A stretch of DNA of 40,191 nucleotides, taken from assembly GCA_016779385.1 (NCBI GenBank), contig JADHNT010000013.1, positions 1 through 40,191 on the forward strand, read 5' to 3'. The stretch comes from Pseudomonadales bacterium. Lineage in GTDB: Bacteria; Pseudomonadota; Gammaproteobacteria; Pseudomonadales; Azotimanducaceae. This document shows, in pieces, positions 16,276-25,002 of this stretch. The notes beneath the pieces are model-generated. The model was not told where the DNA came from, did not search any database, and saw nothing but the letters and a program-made list of their open reading frames with translations. Each line of letters begins with the position of its first letter. Positions within the stretch are counted from its first letter, which is position 1. Both the position numbers and the translations under genes were made by a program.

Positions 16276-17517
16276 TTAGAGGCCTGACATGAGGCCCATC
16301 ATGGCCCCGGTGCTTAGGGTCGCCAGATTCCCTGAGATGAGGGTTTTCGGCGCGAGGGCCAAGATGTCCTCCCGCCGCTCCGGGCACATGCCTAAAAGGC
16401 CCCCGATCATGATGCCGAGGGAGCCCAGGTTCGCGAAGCCGCAGAGGGCATAGGTCATGATGATGGTGCTGCGCTCGCTGAGGGCGCCCTCCCCAAGGCC
16501 CGTGAGCTGCAGGTAGGCCACGAACTCGTTCAGGATGATCTTGCTGCCTAAGAGGGCTCCGGCGGCGCCCGCTTCGGTCCAAGGAACGCCAATAGCCCAA
16601 GCCAAAGGCGCAAGAAGCCAGCCAAGGAGGCGCTCGAGAGTCAGGGGGGCCCCAGCAAACTCTGGACCGAGGCCCAGCAGGCTATTGGCCAGGGACGTGA
16701 GCGAAAGAAACACCACCAGCATGGCCACCACCGCGGCGGCCAGGCGCAGCCCGTCGAGAGTGCTTTGGGTAATGGCATCCATGGTGGATCCATAGCTGAC
16801 CATGGGCGTGTTGCTGACGCCATCCGTGGTGTGCTCCGAGGGCACCATGATGTGGGCCATGACAATAGCTGCGGGAACGCTCATTACCGAGGCCGCGAGG
16901 ATATGGCCAAGGGCCCCGGGCACCACGGGCTCGAGCACCGTAGCGTAGAGAATCATCATGGTTCCGGCGACCGTGGCCATGCCGCAGGTCAGCACAATAA
17001 AGAGCTCCCCTCGGCTGAGGCGGGGCAGCATGGGGCGGATCGCCAGGGGTGCTTCCACCATCCCCACAAATATGGACACCGCAGCGCCGAGGCCCACGGC
17101 GCCTCCGACCTTGAGGGTTTTGCGTAGCAGGCGGCTGAAGCCACTGACCAGCAAGGGCAGGATGCGCCAGTGCCAGCCAAGGCCTGCGAGGACGGTGAAG
17201 AGCAGAATTTGCGGGACCACGCGAAACGCGAGCACCGTGCCATTTTCCGGGGCGGTCACCGCAAAGGGCGTGGGGCCACCGCTCAGGTAGGCAAAGAGGA
17301 ACTGGGCGCCGGCAAGGCTTGCCTCCTCCAGGAGCGCCACCACCGCGTTGAGGCTTAGGAGCCCATCCCGAAGCGGTGCGATCTTCACCAGAGCCAGGGC
17401 AATGACGGCTTGGAAAAGCATGCCCATGGCGATGAGGCGCCAGGACACGCGGCTACGCTGTTCGGAAACGAGCCAGGCGAGCCCTAATAGGGCCACGAGG
17501 CCAAGAATTGCCTGCAT
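16276..17517 (-). CDS. nupC: Nucleoside permease, NupC/CNT family
   Basis: A 413-residue concentrative nucleoside transporter. The N-terminal helix (MQAILGLVALLGLAWLVSEQ) and SWRLIAMGMLFQ match the CNT N-terminal domain. The core has GMVEAPLAIRPMLPRLSRGE, which carries nucleoside-contact residues, then SVPAAIVMAHIMVPSE and NEFVAYLQL near the C-terminus, followed by TYALCGFANLGSLGIMIGGL. It would import nucleosides with protons or sodium. The ATG at 17517 with AGGAGCTTTCC upstream is preferred over 17562. Single gene, divergent from the kinase gene. Confidence 0.93.
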   Translation of the reverse strand: MQAILGLVALLGLAWLVSEQRSRVSWRLIAMGMLFQAVIALALVKIAPLRDGLLSLNAVVALLEEASLAGAQFLFAYLSGGPTPFAVTAPENGTVLAFRVVPQILLFTVLAGLGWHWRILPLLVSGFSRLLRKTLKVGGAVGLGAAVSIFVGMVEAPLAIRPMLPRLSRGELFIVLTCGMATVAGTMMILYATVLEPVVPGALGHILAASVMSVPAAIVMAHIMVPSEHTTDGVSNTPMVSYGSTMDAITQSTLDGLRLAAAVVAMLVVFLSLTSLANSLLGLGPEFAGAPLTLERLLGWLLAPLAWAIGVPWTEAGAAGALLGSKIILNEFVAYLQLTGLGEGALSERSTIIMTYALCGFANLGSLGIMIGGLLGMCPERREDILALAPKTLISGNLATLSTGAMMGLMSGL

Positions 17518-17651
17518 GGAAAGCTCCTGCCTAGGCGCCAAAGGCTCGAAGTGTACACGCATCCTTCCTAGGGCTTTGCCTAGAGCCGGGTCGCTCTTGC
17601 ATCCCGGAGCGCCCTCGCCTACCTTCGCGCGTTCCTGGAAGGGAGGAACCC

Positions 17652-18302
17652 ATGACCCCTGGCCGTATCGTGTTGCTCAATGGCGCCTCAAGCGCTGGGA
17701 AAACGACCCTTGCCCGCGCTTTTCAAGATCAGCGTCACGAGCCTTGGTTCCACTTGGCTCTGGATCAGTTTCGCGATGGCATGCCGCCCGCCTATCGGGG
17801 CCTGAACTCCCCGGAGGGCAGCCCCGGCGCCCGAGGTCTAAACGTGGTCCCCGTTACTCGGGGCGAGCGCCGAGTGACGGAGGTACGCTTCGGCGACGTA
17901 GGACAGCGCATGCTAGCCGGTATGCACCGAGCGATACGCGCCTTCGCCCTCGCTGGCAACGATGTGGTGGTCGATGACCTGTGCCTCGAGCCCAGTATCC
18001 TGGAGGATTACCTGGTGGCTCTGGAGGGGCTCTGGGTGCTCTTTGTGGCGGTACGGGCGCCCCTCGAGGTGGTGCAGGCTCGGGAGGATGCGCGCCCCGG
18101 CCGCTTCCCCGGCACGGCCTATTCCCATTTCGATGCGGTGCATGCCCACGGCGTGTACGACCTCGAAGTCGATACGGGCGCCGAGGGTCCGGAGGGCTGC
18201 GCTCGGCAGATCTCCAGCTTTATTGAGGCGGGGCTTGAGCCCTCGGCCTTCGACCGCCTTCGGCAGTCCTGGGGGGCTACGGCCCAAGGTGTTCAGCCAT
18301 GA
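17652..18302 (+). CDS. Chloramphenicol phosphotransferase-like kinase
   Basis: A 216-residue P-loop kinase of the CPT/AAA family. The Walker A motif GASSAGKTT is at residues 11-19; Asp38 in HLALDQFRDGMP corresponds to the catalytic Asp37 of the Streptomyces chloramphenicol 3'-O-phosphotransferase. Further shared segments are VVVDDLCLEPSILEDY, LWVLFVAVRAPLEVVQARE and HGVYDLEVDTG. Length is that of the family. In non-producing bacteria such proteins have unproven substrates and need not confer resistance. The ATG follows AGGGAGGAA. Its stop overlaps the start of the POT transporter by ATGA, so the two are co-translated. Confidence 0.88.
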   Translation: MTPGRIVLLNGASSAGKTTLARAFQDQRHEPWFHLALDQFRDGMPPAYRGLNSPEGSPGARGLNVVPVTRGERRVTEVRFGDVGQRMLAGMHRAIRAFALAGNDVVVDDLCLEPSILEDYLVALEGLWVLFVAVRAPLEVVQAREDARPGRFPGTAYSHFDAVHAHGVYDLEVDTGAEGPEGCARQISSFIEAGLEPSAFDRLRQSWGATAQGVQP

Positions 18303-19789
18303 GCGCCTTCGACGCCGTCCCAGCGGCGGTCCCCCATCGGGGACGCGCCCTCCTTTTTCTGATTCTGGCCGAGCTCTGGGAGCGCTTCTCCTATTACGGC
18401 ATGCGCGCCATCCTCGTGCTGTATCTCACCCGAGCCGCGGATTTTTCCGATGGCGATGCGCTACGCCTCTATGGCGCCTACCTGGCTCTGCTCTATGCCC
18501 TTCCCGTGCTCGGCGGCGCCCTCGCCGATCAGGCCCTGGGTGCCCGGCGGGCCGTCTACTACGGTGCGGTGGTGCTCGTGCTGGGCCACGCTATCCTCAC
18601 CTTGGATGGGGCGCAGCTGGGGTTCGCGCTGCCGGTCAGTCCTCTCTACCTCGCGCTGGCGCTGATCGGTATTGGTACGGGCCTTTTGAAGGCCAATATC
18701 TCCACCCTCGTGGGCATGCTCTATGCCAAGGAGGACCCGGAGCGGGACGGCGCTTTTAGCTGGTTTTACCTGGGCATCAACGTCGGCGCCTTCACCGCTG
18801 CCCTGGCCGTGGGCTACGTGGGGGAACGGCTCGGGTGGCACTGGGGCTTCGCTCTGGCGGGCCTAGGCATGGCCGTTGGCCTCTTTGTCCTGGTGCTGGG
18901 TCGTCGGGCCCTGACCGGACTTGGGGATCCGCCCTCGCAGCCCACCCTGGGGCCCCGGGTGCTGCTGGCGACGGCGGTGCTGGCCCTGCCCGTGGCCTAT
19001 CAACTGCTGAGTCACCCCCCGCTCATGGGCGGTACCTTGGCCCTCGTGGGCTGCGGCGCGGTGACCTTCGCGCTGTATTACGCCTTTCGGCGCCTGCCCC
19101 GGGAGGCGCGGCACGACACCCTGCTCATGCTGACCCTGATCGCCTTCTCGATTATTTTCTGGTTTCTCTTTGAACAGGCTGGCGGCGCGCTGAATCTATT
19201 CACGGACCGCTTCGTGGATCGCACCCTGGGGGCCGGAGAGATTCCCGCTTCCCAGCTTCAGTCCTTGAATGCGTTCTTCATCATTCTCTTCGCCCCGCTC
19301 TTCGCACGCCTCTGGCCCTGGCTGGCCCGGCGGGGTTGGTCCCCGGGCCTGGCTCGGCAGTTCGCGCTGGCGCTGGTTCTCGTGGGACTGGGCTTTGCCC
19401 TCTTAGTAATGGCAGGGCAAGGCGTCGGCTCCGCGCCCCTGTGGGCGCTCGTGGGCACCTACTGGCTTCACACCATGGGAGAGCTGTGTTTGTCCCCCGT
19501 GGGCCTTGCCATGGTGACGCGCCTCGCCGTGCCCCAGCTTGTGGGCATGATGATGGGCGTATGGTTCCTCGCTGTGTCCGCGGCGGGCTATCTCAGTGGG
19601 CTCTTCGCGGAGACCCTGGTCTCCGCCGATGCCGGCGCAGGCATGGAGGGCTTTCTCGGAGGCTTTGAGCGCCTTGCGGTTCTCGCCGTGGGCGCCGGGC
19701 TCCTGCTGGGCCTTTTCGCCCAGCATCCGTTCTTCAAGCCCGCTCCAGCGGCCGAGCCACACCGCGATACAGATACGTCAGCACCCTAG
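18299..19789 (+). CDS. Di-/tripeptide:proton symporter, POT family
   Basis: A 496-residue POT/PTR2 transporter with about fourteen helices. The family signature ELWERFSYYGMRAILVLYLT (the ExxERFxYY proton-coupling motif) is in TM1, and GTGLLKANISTLVGMLY (TM4), GAFSWFYLGINVGAF (TM5) and FWFLFEQAGGALNLF (TM7) follow, with GELCLSPVGLAMVTRLAV at TM10. It imports di- and tripeptides with protons. The gene is translationally coupled to the CPT-like kinase. Its last 56 bases overlap the 3' end of the opposite-strand methyltransferase gene. Confidence 0.94.
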   Translation: MSAFDAVPAAVPHRGRALLFLILAELWERFSYYGMRAILVLYLTRAADFSDGDALRLYGAYLALLYALPVLGGALADQALGARRAVYYGAVVLVLGHAILTLDGAQLGFALPVSPLYLALALIGIGTGLLKANISTLVGMLYAKEDPERDGAFSWFYLGINVGAFTAALAVGYVGERLGWHWGFALAGLGMAVGLFVLVLGRRALTGLGDPPSQPTLGPRVLLATAVLALPVAYQLLSHPPLMGGTLALVGCGAVTFALYYAFRRLPREARHDTLLMLTLIAFSIIFWFLFEQAGGALNLFTDRFVDRTLGAGEIPASQLQSLNAFFIILFAPLFARLWPWLARRGWSPGLARQFALALVLVGLGFALLVMAGQGVGSAPLWALVGTYWLHTMGELCLSPVGLAMVTRLAVPQLVGMMMGVWFLAVSAAGYLSGLFAETLVSADAGAGMEGFLGGFERLAVLAVGAGLLLGLFAQHPFFKPAPAAEPHRDTDTSAP

Positions 19790-20375
19790 GCCCGGGCATG
19801 CCGTAGCCCACTTCGTGGTGGGCCTCCTCGATTCGCCAGCCGGCGTCTTCGAGGAGCGCCCTCGGATCGCGGATTAGCTGGCAACCGCCAGCCAGCGCCC
19901 CCCAAAGCGGATTGAGCCGCCGTTGCCATCGGGCGACGGTGGATTCCGGCGCGAGGCCATGCTCCAGAAAGACCAGCTTTCCGTCCGGCTTCAGCACCCG
20001 CCGCGCCTCCCGCAGCGCGGCGTACACGTTCGGGATGGTACACAGAGTGAAGGTGGTAAGCACCGTATCGATGCTCTGGTCCGCCTGGGGTAAGGATTCC
20101 CCGGAGATGCTCAGCAGCTCCACGGGTACGGGCGCTTCGGCAATCCGCGCTGTGGCCAGATCGGTCAGGGCCACCCCGGGATCGACCCCGAGGACCCTTG
20201 TGACCCTTTGCGAATCGTAGAGCCCTAAATTCAGCCCCGAGCCCAGGCCAAGCTCAAGCACGATCCCCTCGGCGAAGGGCACCACTTCAGCTCGAAGTTT
20301 CATCACCTCCGGGCCTCCGCAGAGCTTGTCGATGCCGGGACTTAGGCAGTAGCGGTCATACCAGGACTGGCACAC
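19734..20375 (-). CDS. Class I SAM-dependent methyltransferase
   Basis: A 213-residue Rossmann-fold methyltransferase. SAM motif I is VLELGLGSGLNLGLY (about 39-53), the acidic turn is VLGVDPG (68-74), the motif III-IV region is SIDTVLTTFTLCTI, and the LREARRVLKPDGKLVFLEHG segment follows. The overall order resembles UbiE/METTL7-like lipid-related methyltransferases, but the acceptor is not predictable. Start is GTG, five bases after the PEBP stop, with no obvious ribosome site of its own, suggesting coupling to that gene. It is convergent with and overlaps the POT transporter gene for 56 bases. Possibly the last gene of the epimerase-PEBP-methyltransferase operon. Confidence 0.88.
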   Translation of the reverse strand: MCQSWYDRYCLSPGIDKLCGGPEVMKLRAEVVPFAEGIVLELGLGSGLNLGLYDSQRVTRVLGVDPGVALTDLATARIAEAPVPVELLSISGESLPQADQSIDTVLTTFTLCTIPNVYAALREARRVLKPDGKLVFLEHGLAPESTVARWQRRLNPLWGALAGGCQLIRDPRALLEDAGWRIEEAHHEVGYGMPGPRVLTYLYRGVARPLERA

Positions 20376-20380
20376 GGCGC

Positions 20381-20863
20381 TTAAGTGGGGTCGCGGCGGT
20401 AGGTGCCCACGAGGCGATTCATGCCCAGAACGTGGGGTTCAATGCGCTCCAGCAGCGTCCAAAGATCTAGCCCCGGCGGCAGGCCCAGCGCCGAATCGAG
20501 GGCGAGGAGCCAAAAATAATAGCGGTGCAGGCCGTGGCCCTCGGGAGGCATGGGGCCGCCATAGCCCTCGGCGCCAAAGTCGTTCCGTCCTCGAGTGCCA
20601 CCCTCAAAGCCTTCCGGGAGCGCATCGAGGGTCGAGGGCAGGTTGTAGAGCACCCAGTGCACGAAGCCGTAGTGGCCCGGGGTAACAAGGGGTGCGTCCG
20701 GGTCATGGCAAACCACCACCAGCTGCTGCGTCCCTTCGGGAAGGCCATCCCAGCTGAGGGCCGGAGAAGTGTCCGCGCCCTCCCCCGTATAGTCCTTCGG
20801 GATGGCGCCGTCTTCCGCAAAGGCCGGCGATCGGAGCGTCATGTCTGACAAGGCGAAACCCAT
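20381..20863 (-). CDS. YbhB/YbcL family PEBP protein
   Basis: A 160-residue phosphatidylethanolamine-binding-protein homologue (Raf-kinase-inhibitor-like, YbhB/YbcL type). Signature segments are TSPALSWDGLPEGTQQLVVVCHDPDAP, GHYGFVHWVLYNLP, NDFGAEGYGGPMPPEGHGLHRYYF and ALDSALGLPPG, which line the small anion-binding pocket. Its biochemical role is not established. The start has AGGAGAG at a good spacing. It sits between the epimerase and methyltransferase genes on one strand, with the methyltransferase start five bases after its stop. Confidence 0.94.
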   Translation of the reverse strand: MGFALSDMTLRSPAFAEDGAIPKDYTGEGADTSPALSWDGLPEGTQQLVVVCHDPDAPLVTPGHYGFVHWVLYNLPSTLDALPEGFEGGTRGRNDFGAEGYGGPMPPEGHGLHRYYFWLLALDSALGLPPGLDLWTLLERIEPHVLGMNRLVGTYRRDPT

Positions 20864-20907
20864 GGTGCTCTCCTGTTTCGATAGGGCGAGGTGATCGCCA
20901 GAAAATA

Positions 20908-21798
20908 CTAGAAAATATCCTCGAGGGCCTCCGGGAGGGTGGGAAAGCGAAAGGAGAATTCCGCGGCTTCCGCCACCTTCGGCAGCACCCTGGGGCCGCC
21001 CAGGAGCAGCTCCTCTCCCATTTGCCCGAAGAGGACTTTTACCAGAGCAGCTGGCAAGGGAAAGGGCGTGGGGCGGCGCAGCGCGCGCCCCAGGGCCTCG
21101 GTAAAGTCGTCGTTACTGACGGGATGGGGGGCTGTGCCATTCACCGTCTTCGGTAGCACCGGCGCGCCGCGTAGCCAGGACAGCAGCCCTAGCACGTCGT
21201 CGCGATGAATCCAGCTCATGCCCTGCGCGCCATTGCCAAGTCGTCCGCCTAGGCCAAGGCGAAAGGGCAGCGCGAGGCGTCCTAGAAGCCCGCCGCGAGG
21301 GCCCAGCACGAGCCCCAGGCGCAGGCAACACACCGCGGTCCCCGCTTCCTCCAGGGCTCGGCTTTCTGCCTCCCAGGCTTCGCAGAGCGCTGCAGCAAAG
21401 CCGTCACCCCGGGGCGCGCTTTCCTCGACCGGCGGATCCCCCGCGGGCCCGTAATAGCCAATAGCGGAGGCGGCGATCATGCGCGCTGGGGGAGCGGCAC
21501 GAAGGGCGTCTACGAGGCGGCAGGTGTAGTCCACCCGCGAAGCCCAGAGCGCAGTGCGACGCTTGGCCGTCCAGCGCGCGTCCGCAATGCCCGCCCCCGC
21601 CAAATGCACCACAAGGGTAGGTTTAAAGGCGGCAGCGGCGTCGACATTGTCAAAGATGGCCTCGTGCGGAAGGCCTAGGCTAGCGGCGGCGCGCGGGACG
21701 CTTTGCGTCAGCGCGGCGATCTCCCCGCTGCCCTGCCAGGCCCGAAGCAGCGCTTGGCCGATAAAGCCCGTGGCGCCGGTGAGCAAAATGCGATCCAT
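20908..21798 (-). CDS. TIGR01777 family NAD-dependent epimerase-like protein
   Basis: A 296-residue extended short-chain-dehydrogenase protein of the TIGR01777/YfcH type, which has an N-terminal NAD(P)-binding Rossmann fold (RILLTGATGFIGQALL) and a C-terminal DUF1731 segment (LPAALVKVLFGQMGEELLLGG...RVLPK, then FRFPTLPEALEDIF). Catalytic YxxxK-like residues occur as SAIGYYG. The family resembles nucleoside-diphosphate-sugar epimerases and in some organisms is linked to septum placement; function here is unproven. The ATG at 21798 has AGGAGTGG and gives the correct family N-terminus, whereas the open frame continues to 22035. It leads the operon with the PEBP and methyltransferase genes and is divergent from the sirtuin gene. 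Confidence 0.92.
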   Translation of the reverse strand: MDRILLTGATGFIGQALLRAWQGSGEIAALTQSVPRAAASLGLPHEAIFDNVDAAAAFKPTLVVHLAGAGIADARWTAKRRTALWASRVDYTCRLVDALRAAPPARMIAASAIGYYGPAGDPPVEESAPRGDGFAAALCEAWEAESRALEEAGTAVCCLRLGLVLGPRGGLLGRLALPFRLGLGGRLGNGAQGMSWIHRDDVLGLLSWLRGAPVLPKTVNGTAPHPVSNDDFTEALGRALRRPTPFPLPAALVKVLFGQMGEELLLGGPRVLPKVAEAAEFSFRFPTLPEALEDIF

Positions 21799-21877
21799 GG
21801 TCCACTCCTGCGCCCGTGCCTGTGGAGGAAAGGGAGCAATGATAAGCTTTCCCCCTGGTCTTGCGGAGGGAGAGTGC

Positions 21878-22642
21878 ATGAATCCCCGGGGAAAACTGCG
21901 GGCGCTGGTCGGCGCGGCCCGCCGCGCCGTGATTTTTACTGGTGCGGGCATGAGCACCGATTCGGGCATTCCGGATTTTCGCAGCCCCAGTGGGCTGTGG
22001 ACCCGCATGAAGCCGATCCCCTTCGACGAGTTCATCAGCTCCGAGGCGGTGCGTCGGGAAAGCTGGCGCCGGCGCTTTGAGGGGGACGATACGCTGACCC
22101 AAGCTGCGCCTAACGCTGGCCACTATGCTGTGACGGCCCTGCTCGCTAAAGGCTATGCGCGCTGCGTGCTGACCCAAAACGTTGATGATCTTCACCGCCG
22201 CGCCGGGGTTGATCCGAACGCGCTGATCGAGCTCCATGGCAACAGCACCTACGCCACCTGCCTGAGCTGCGGCCAGCGCTATGAGCTGGCGGCGCTGAAG
22301 GCCGCCTTCGAGGCCACCGGCGGCGTGCCGCCCTGCGATGCCTGCGGCGGCATCGTCAAAAGCGCCACCATTAGCTTCGGCCAGGCCATGCCCGAGGGGC
22401 CTATGGCTCGCGCCGCGGAGGCCATTGCCGCCTGCGACCTGTGCCTGGTCCTGGGCTCATCCCTGCAGGTCTACCCGGCTGCCGCCTTTCCCGAGGAAGT
22501 AGCGCGGCGCAGGGTGCCGCTGGTCATTATCAATCGCGAAGCCACCCCCCTTGATGGCCTGGCGGAGCTGGTATGGCATGAAGGCATTGCGGAGGCCCTC
22601 GCCGTGCTTGACGATCTTCCGACCCTGGAGCTTCCCCTATGA
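21878..22642 (+). CDS. NAD-dependent protein deacylase, Sir2 family
   Basis: A 254-residue sirtuin that removes acyl groups from lysine using NAD+. The NAD-binding GAGMSTDSGIPDFRSPSGLW is at about 22-41, the TQNVDDLHRRAG segment and catalytic His in IELHGN follow, and zinc is bound by two CxxC pairs (CLSCG and CDACGG). GSSLQVYPAAAFP and INREATPLD close the NAD pocket. The start at 21878 follows GGAGGGAG. Compared with CobB, the residues after GLWTR do not clearly show the Tyr/Arg pair of desuccinylases, so substrate class is open. Its stop overlaps the start of the acylase gene by ATGA. Confidence 0.92.
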   Translation: MNPRGKLRALVGAARRAVIFTGAGMSTDSGIPDFRSPSGLWTRMKPIPFDEFISSEAVRRESWRRRFEGDDTLTQAAPNAGHYAVTALLAKGYARCVLTQNVDDLHRRAGVDPNALIELHGNSTYATCLSCGQRYELAALKAAFEATGGVPPCDACGGIVKSATISFGQAMPEGPMARAAEAIAACDLCLVLGSSLQVYPAAAFPEEVARRRVPLVIINREATPLDGLAELVWHEGIAEALAVLDDLPTLELPL

Positions 22643-25002
22643 ATCACTTATTTCGCTGCCTGCCTCTGCCCGCCCTGGCTCTGGGGCTCGCGCTCGTCGC
22701 TGGGGGAGAGCGGGCCGAGGCCGCGCCCGCAACGGAAAGTCTTGCCTTACCGGGCCTTAGCGCCCCCGGAGAGATCCTGGTCGATCGCTGGGGCGTGCCC
22801 CACATCTACGCCCAGACCCACTACGACGCGTTCTTCCTCCAGGGCTTCAACGCAGCCCGGGATCGGCTCTGGCAGATCGACCTTTGGCGGCGCCGAGGCC
22901 TCGGCCAACTGGCGGAGGTCTTCGGTCCCCAGTTCGTGGCCCAGGATGCGGCGGCTCGCCAGTTCCTTTACCGCGGCAGCCTATTCCGGGAATGGCTGGC
23001 CTACGGCTCCGACGCCCAGGCCATCGCCGAGGCCTTCGTGGCCGGCATCAACGCTTTCGTTGCCTTGACGGAAAGGGACCCCAGTCGCCTGCCCCCGGAG
23101 TTCAAGGCCTTTGATTATCGCCCGGCTCGCTGGGCGGCAGAGGACGTGGTGCGCATCCGCAGCCATGGCCTATGGCGTAACGTCATCAGCGAAGTAGCAC
23201 GGGCCCGTAGCGCCTGCCAGGGATCGCTCGCCGAGGATCAACTCCGGAGCCCCCTCGAGCCTCCCCATGCGCCCGTCGTGCCCGAGGGCCTTGATCCCTG
23301 CACCGTTCCCGAGCGCGTGCTGGATAGCTACCTCTTGGCCACCAGCGCCGTGAGGTTTAAGCGCAGCGGCGATCAGCTCGCCCTCGCCCAGGAGCCGCTC
23401 GATGCACGGGTCCGGGATCTGCGTTCGGCGGGGTCTAACAATTGGGTGGTGGGCCCGGAGCGGAGCGCGACCGGGCGCCCGATCCTCGCGGATGATCCCC
23501 ACCGGAGCCATGCCCTACCCTCCCTGCGCTACATCGCGCACCTGAACGCCCCGGGCCTCAACGTGATCGGCGCCGGGGAGCCCGCGCTTCCGGGGATCTC
23601 CATCGGCCACAACGAACGGATCGCCTTTGGGTTAACCATTTTCGCCATGGACCAGGAGGATCTCCTCTTCTACGACCGGGAGGGCGATCGCTACCGCTAC
23701 CAGGAACGCTGGGAGCCCCTAGAGCGCATCGACACCACCATCGCCGTGCGCGGCGAAGCGCCGGTACCGTTTTCCTTGGCCTTTACGCGCCACGGGCCGG
23801 TGATCTTCGAGGAGGAGGATCGCCTTTGGGTTGTTCGTGCAGCCTGGCTCGAGCCCGGTATGGCGCCCTACTTTGGCTCCATCGAGTACATGCGCGCGTC
23901 GAGTTGGCGGGGCTTTGTGGCGGCCCTGAACCGCTGGGGGGCGCCCTCGGAAAACCAGGTCTACGCCGATATTGATGGCAACATCGGCTATAAGCCTGCG
24001 GGCCTTTTGCCCCGGCGCGTGAACTATGACGGCCTCCTCCCCGTACCCGGGGACGGACGCTACGAGTGGGCGGATTTCCATTCCATGAGCGACATGCCGG
24101 AGGTGCTCAACCCGGAAAAGGGGTGGTACGCGACGGCCAACAATCTCACCCTCCCTGAAGACTTTCCCATCGATACCGTGCGGGTGGGTTACGAGTGGAC
24201 CGCGCCCTGGCGCATCTCTCGCATCGAGGAAGTGCTGAGCGCCGCCCCGCCCCATCGCCTTGAGGACAGTCTCGCCCTGCAGCGGGATTTCACCTCCGTG
24301 CTAGCCCGTCGCGCCAGCGCCGCCCTCGGCGCTTGGCCTGCCCCCGTGGAAGACGACGCCCGCCGAGCCTTCGACCTTTTGAAGAATTTTGATGGCGTGC
24401 TCGCCGCCGACTCCTCTGCTGCGGCGCTGTTCCAGCTGTGGTTCACCGATCATTGGCGTCGGGCCCTGGTGGCCAGCGAGGCCCCGGCGCTGGTAGGGAA
24501 CCTCCCCCGGGTGGATACGCGGGCGGCCCTTGCGCGCTTGGAAACCCGGGGGGCGCGGCTCCAAGGGGTCTTCGAAGCCAGCCTCGCCGACGCCTGGGAG
24601 GACGCCCTGGCCCGCCTGGGCGCGGATCCGGCAGGCTGGCGCTGGGGCGCGCTCCACATCATGAATTTCGCCCATCCCCTGGCCGAGGTGAGCCCTGCCG
24701 CGGCGGCCTGGAGCCTGCCGCCGAAGGCCCTCGGCGGGTCGTCCTACACGGTGAATAACACGGGCTTTGGGGACGACTATAGAGTGCGCTCTGGGGCCTC
24801 TTGGCGCATGGTCCTTGATGTGGGTAATTGGGATGCGGCGCGCATGACCAACGCGCCGGGGCAAAGCGGCGATCCGGAAAGCCCCCACTACGGGGACCTG
24901 CTCGATCCTTGGGCGGCGCTGGAAAGCCGTCCCCTGCTCTACAGCCGGGAGGCGGTGGAAGGGGTCACCACGAAGGTGCTTAAGCTGACCCCCGCTCAGT
25001 AG
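22639..25002 (+). CDS. Penicillin acylase family Ntn-hydrolase
   Basis: A 787-residue N-terminal-nucleophile amidase precursor with a signal peptide (residues 1-28, cleaved near AEA). The processing site is Gly265/Ser266 in RSAGSNNWVVG: Ser266 would become the catalytic N-terminus of the beta chain after autocleavage. Following segments (DDPHRSHALPS, PALPGISIGHNERIAFGLT and LFYDREG) match penicillin G/acyl-homoserine-lactone acylases. It is therefore a periplasmic amidase acting on an N-acyl compound; quorum-signal acylases and beta-lactam acylases share this fold and cannot be told apart here. Its 3' end overlaps the convergent acyl-CoA dehydrogenase by seven bases. Coupled to the sirtuin gene by an ATGA overlap. 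Confidence 0.92.
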   Translation: MNHLFRCLPLPALALGLALVAGGERAEAAPATESLALPGLSAPGEILVDRWGVPHIYAQTHYDAFFLQGFNAARDRLWQIDLWRRRGLGQLAEVFGPQFVAQDAAARQFLYRGSLFREWLAYGSDAQAIAEAFVAGINAFVALTERDPSRLPPEFKAFDYRPARWAAEDVVRIRSHGLWRNVISEVARARSACQGSLAEDQLRSPLEPPHAPVVPEGLDPCTVPERVLDSYLLATSAVRFKRSGDQLALAQEPLDARVRDLRSAGSNNWVVGPERSATGRPILADDPHRSHALPSLRYIAHLNAPGLNVIGAGEPALPGISIGHNERIAFGLTIFAMDQEDLLFYDREGDRYRYQERWEPLERIDTTIAVRGEAPVPFSLAFTRHGPVIFEEEDRLWVVRAAWLEPGMAPYFGSIEYMRASSWRGFVAALNRWGAPSENQVYADIDGNIGYKPAGLLPRRVNYDGLLPVPGDGRYEWADFHSMSDMPEVLNPEKGWYATANNLTLPEDFPIDTVRVGYEWTAPWRISRIEEVLSAAPPHRLEDSLALQRDFTSVLARRASAALGAWPAPVEDDARRAFDLLKNFDGVLAADSSAAALFQLWFTDHWRRALVASEAPALVGNLPRVDTRAALARLETRGARLQGVFEASLADAWEDALARLGADPAGWRWGALHIMNFAHPLAEVSPAAAAWSLPPKALGGSSYTVNNTGFGDDYRVRSGASWRMVLDVGNWDAARMTNAPGQSGDPESPHYGDLLDPWAALESRPLLYSREAVEGVTTKVLKLTPAQ

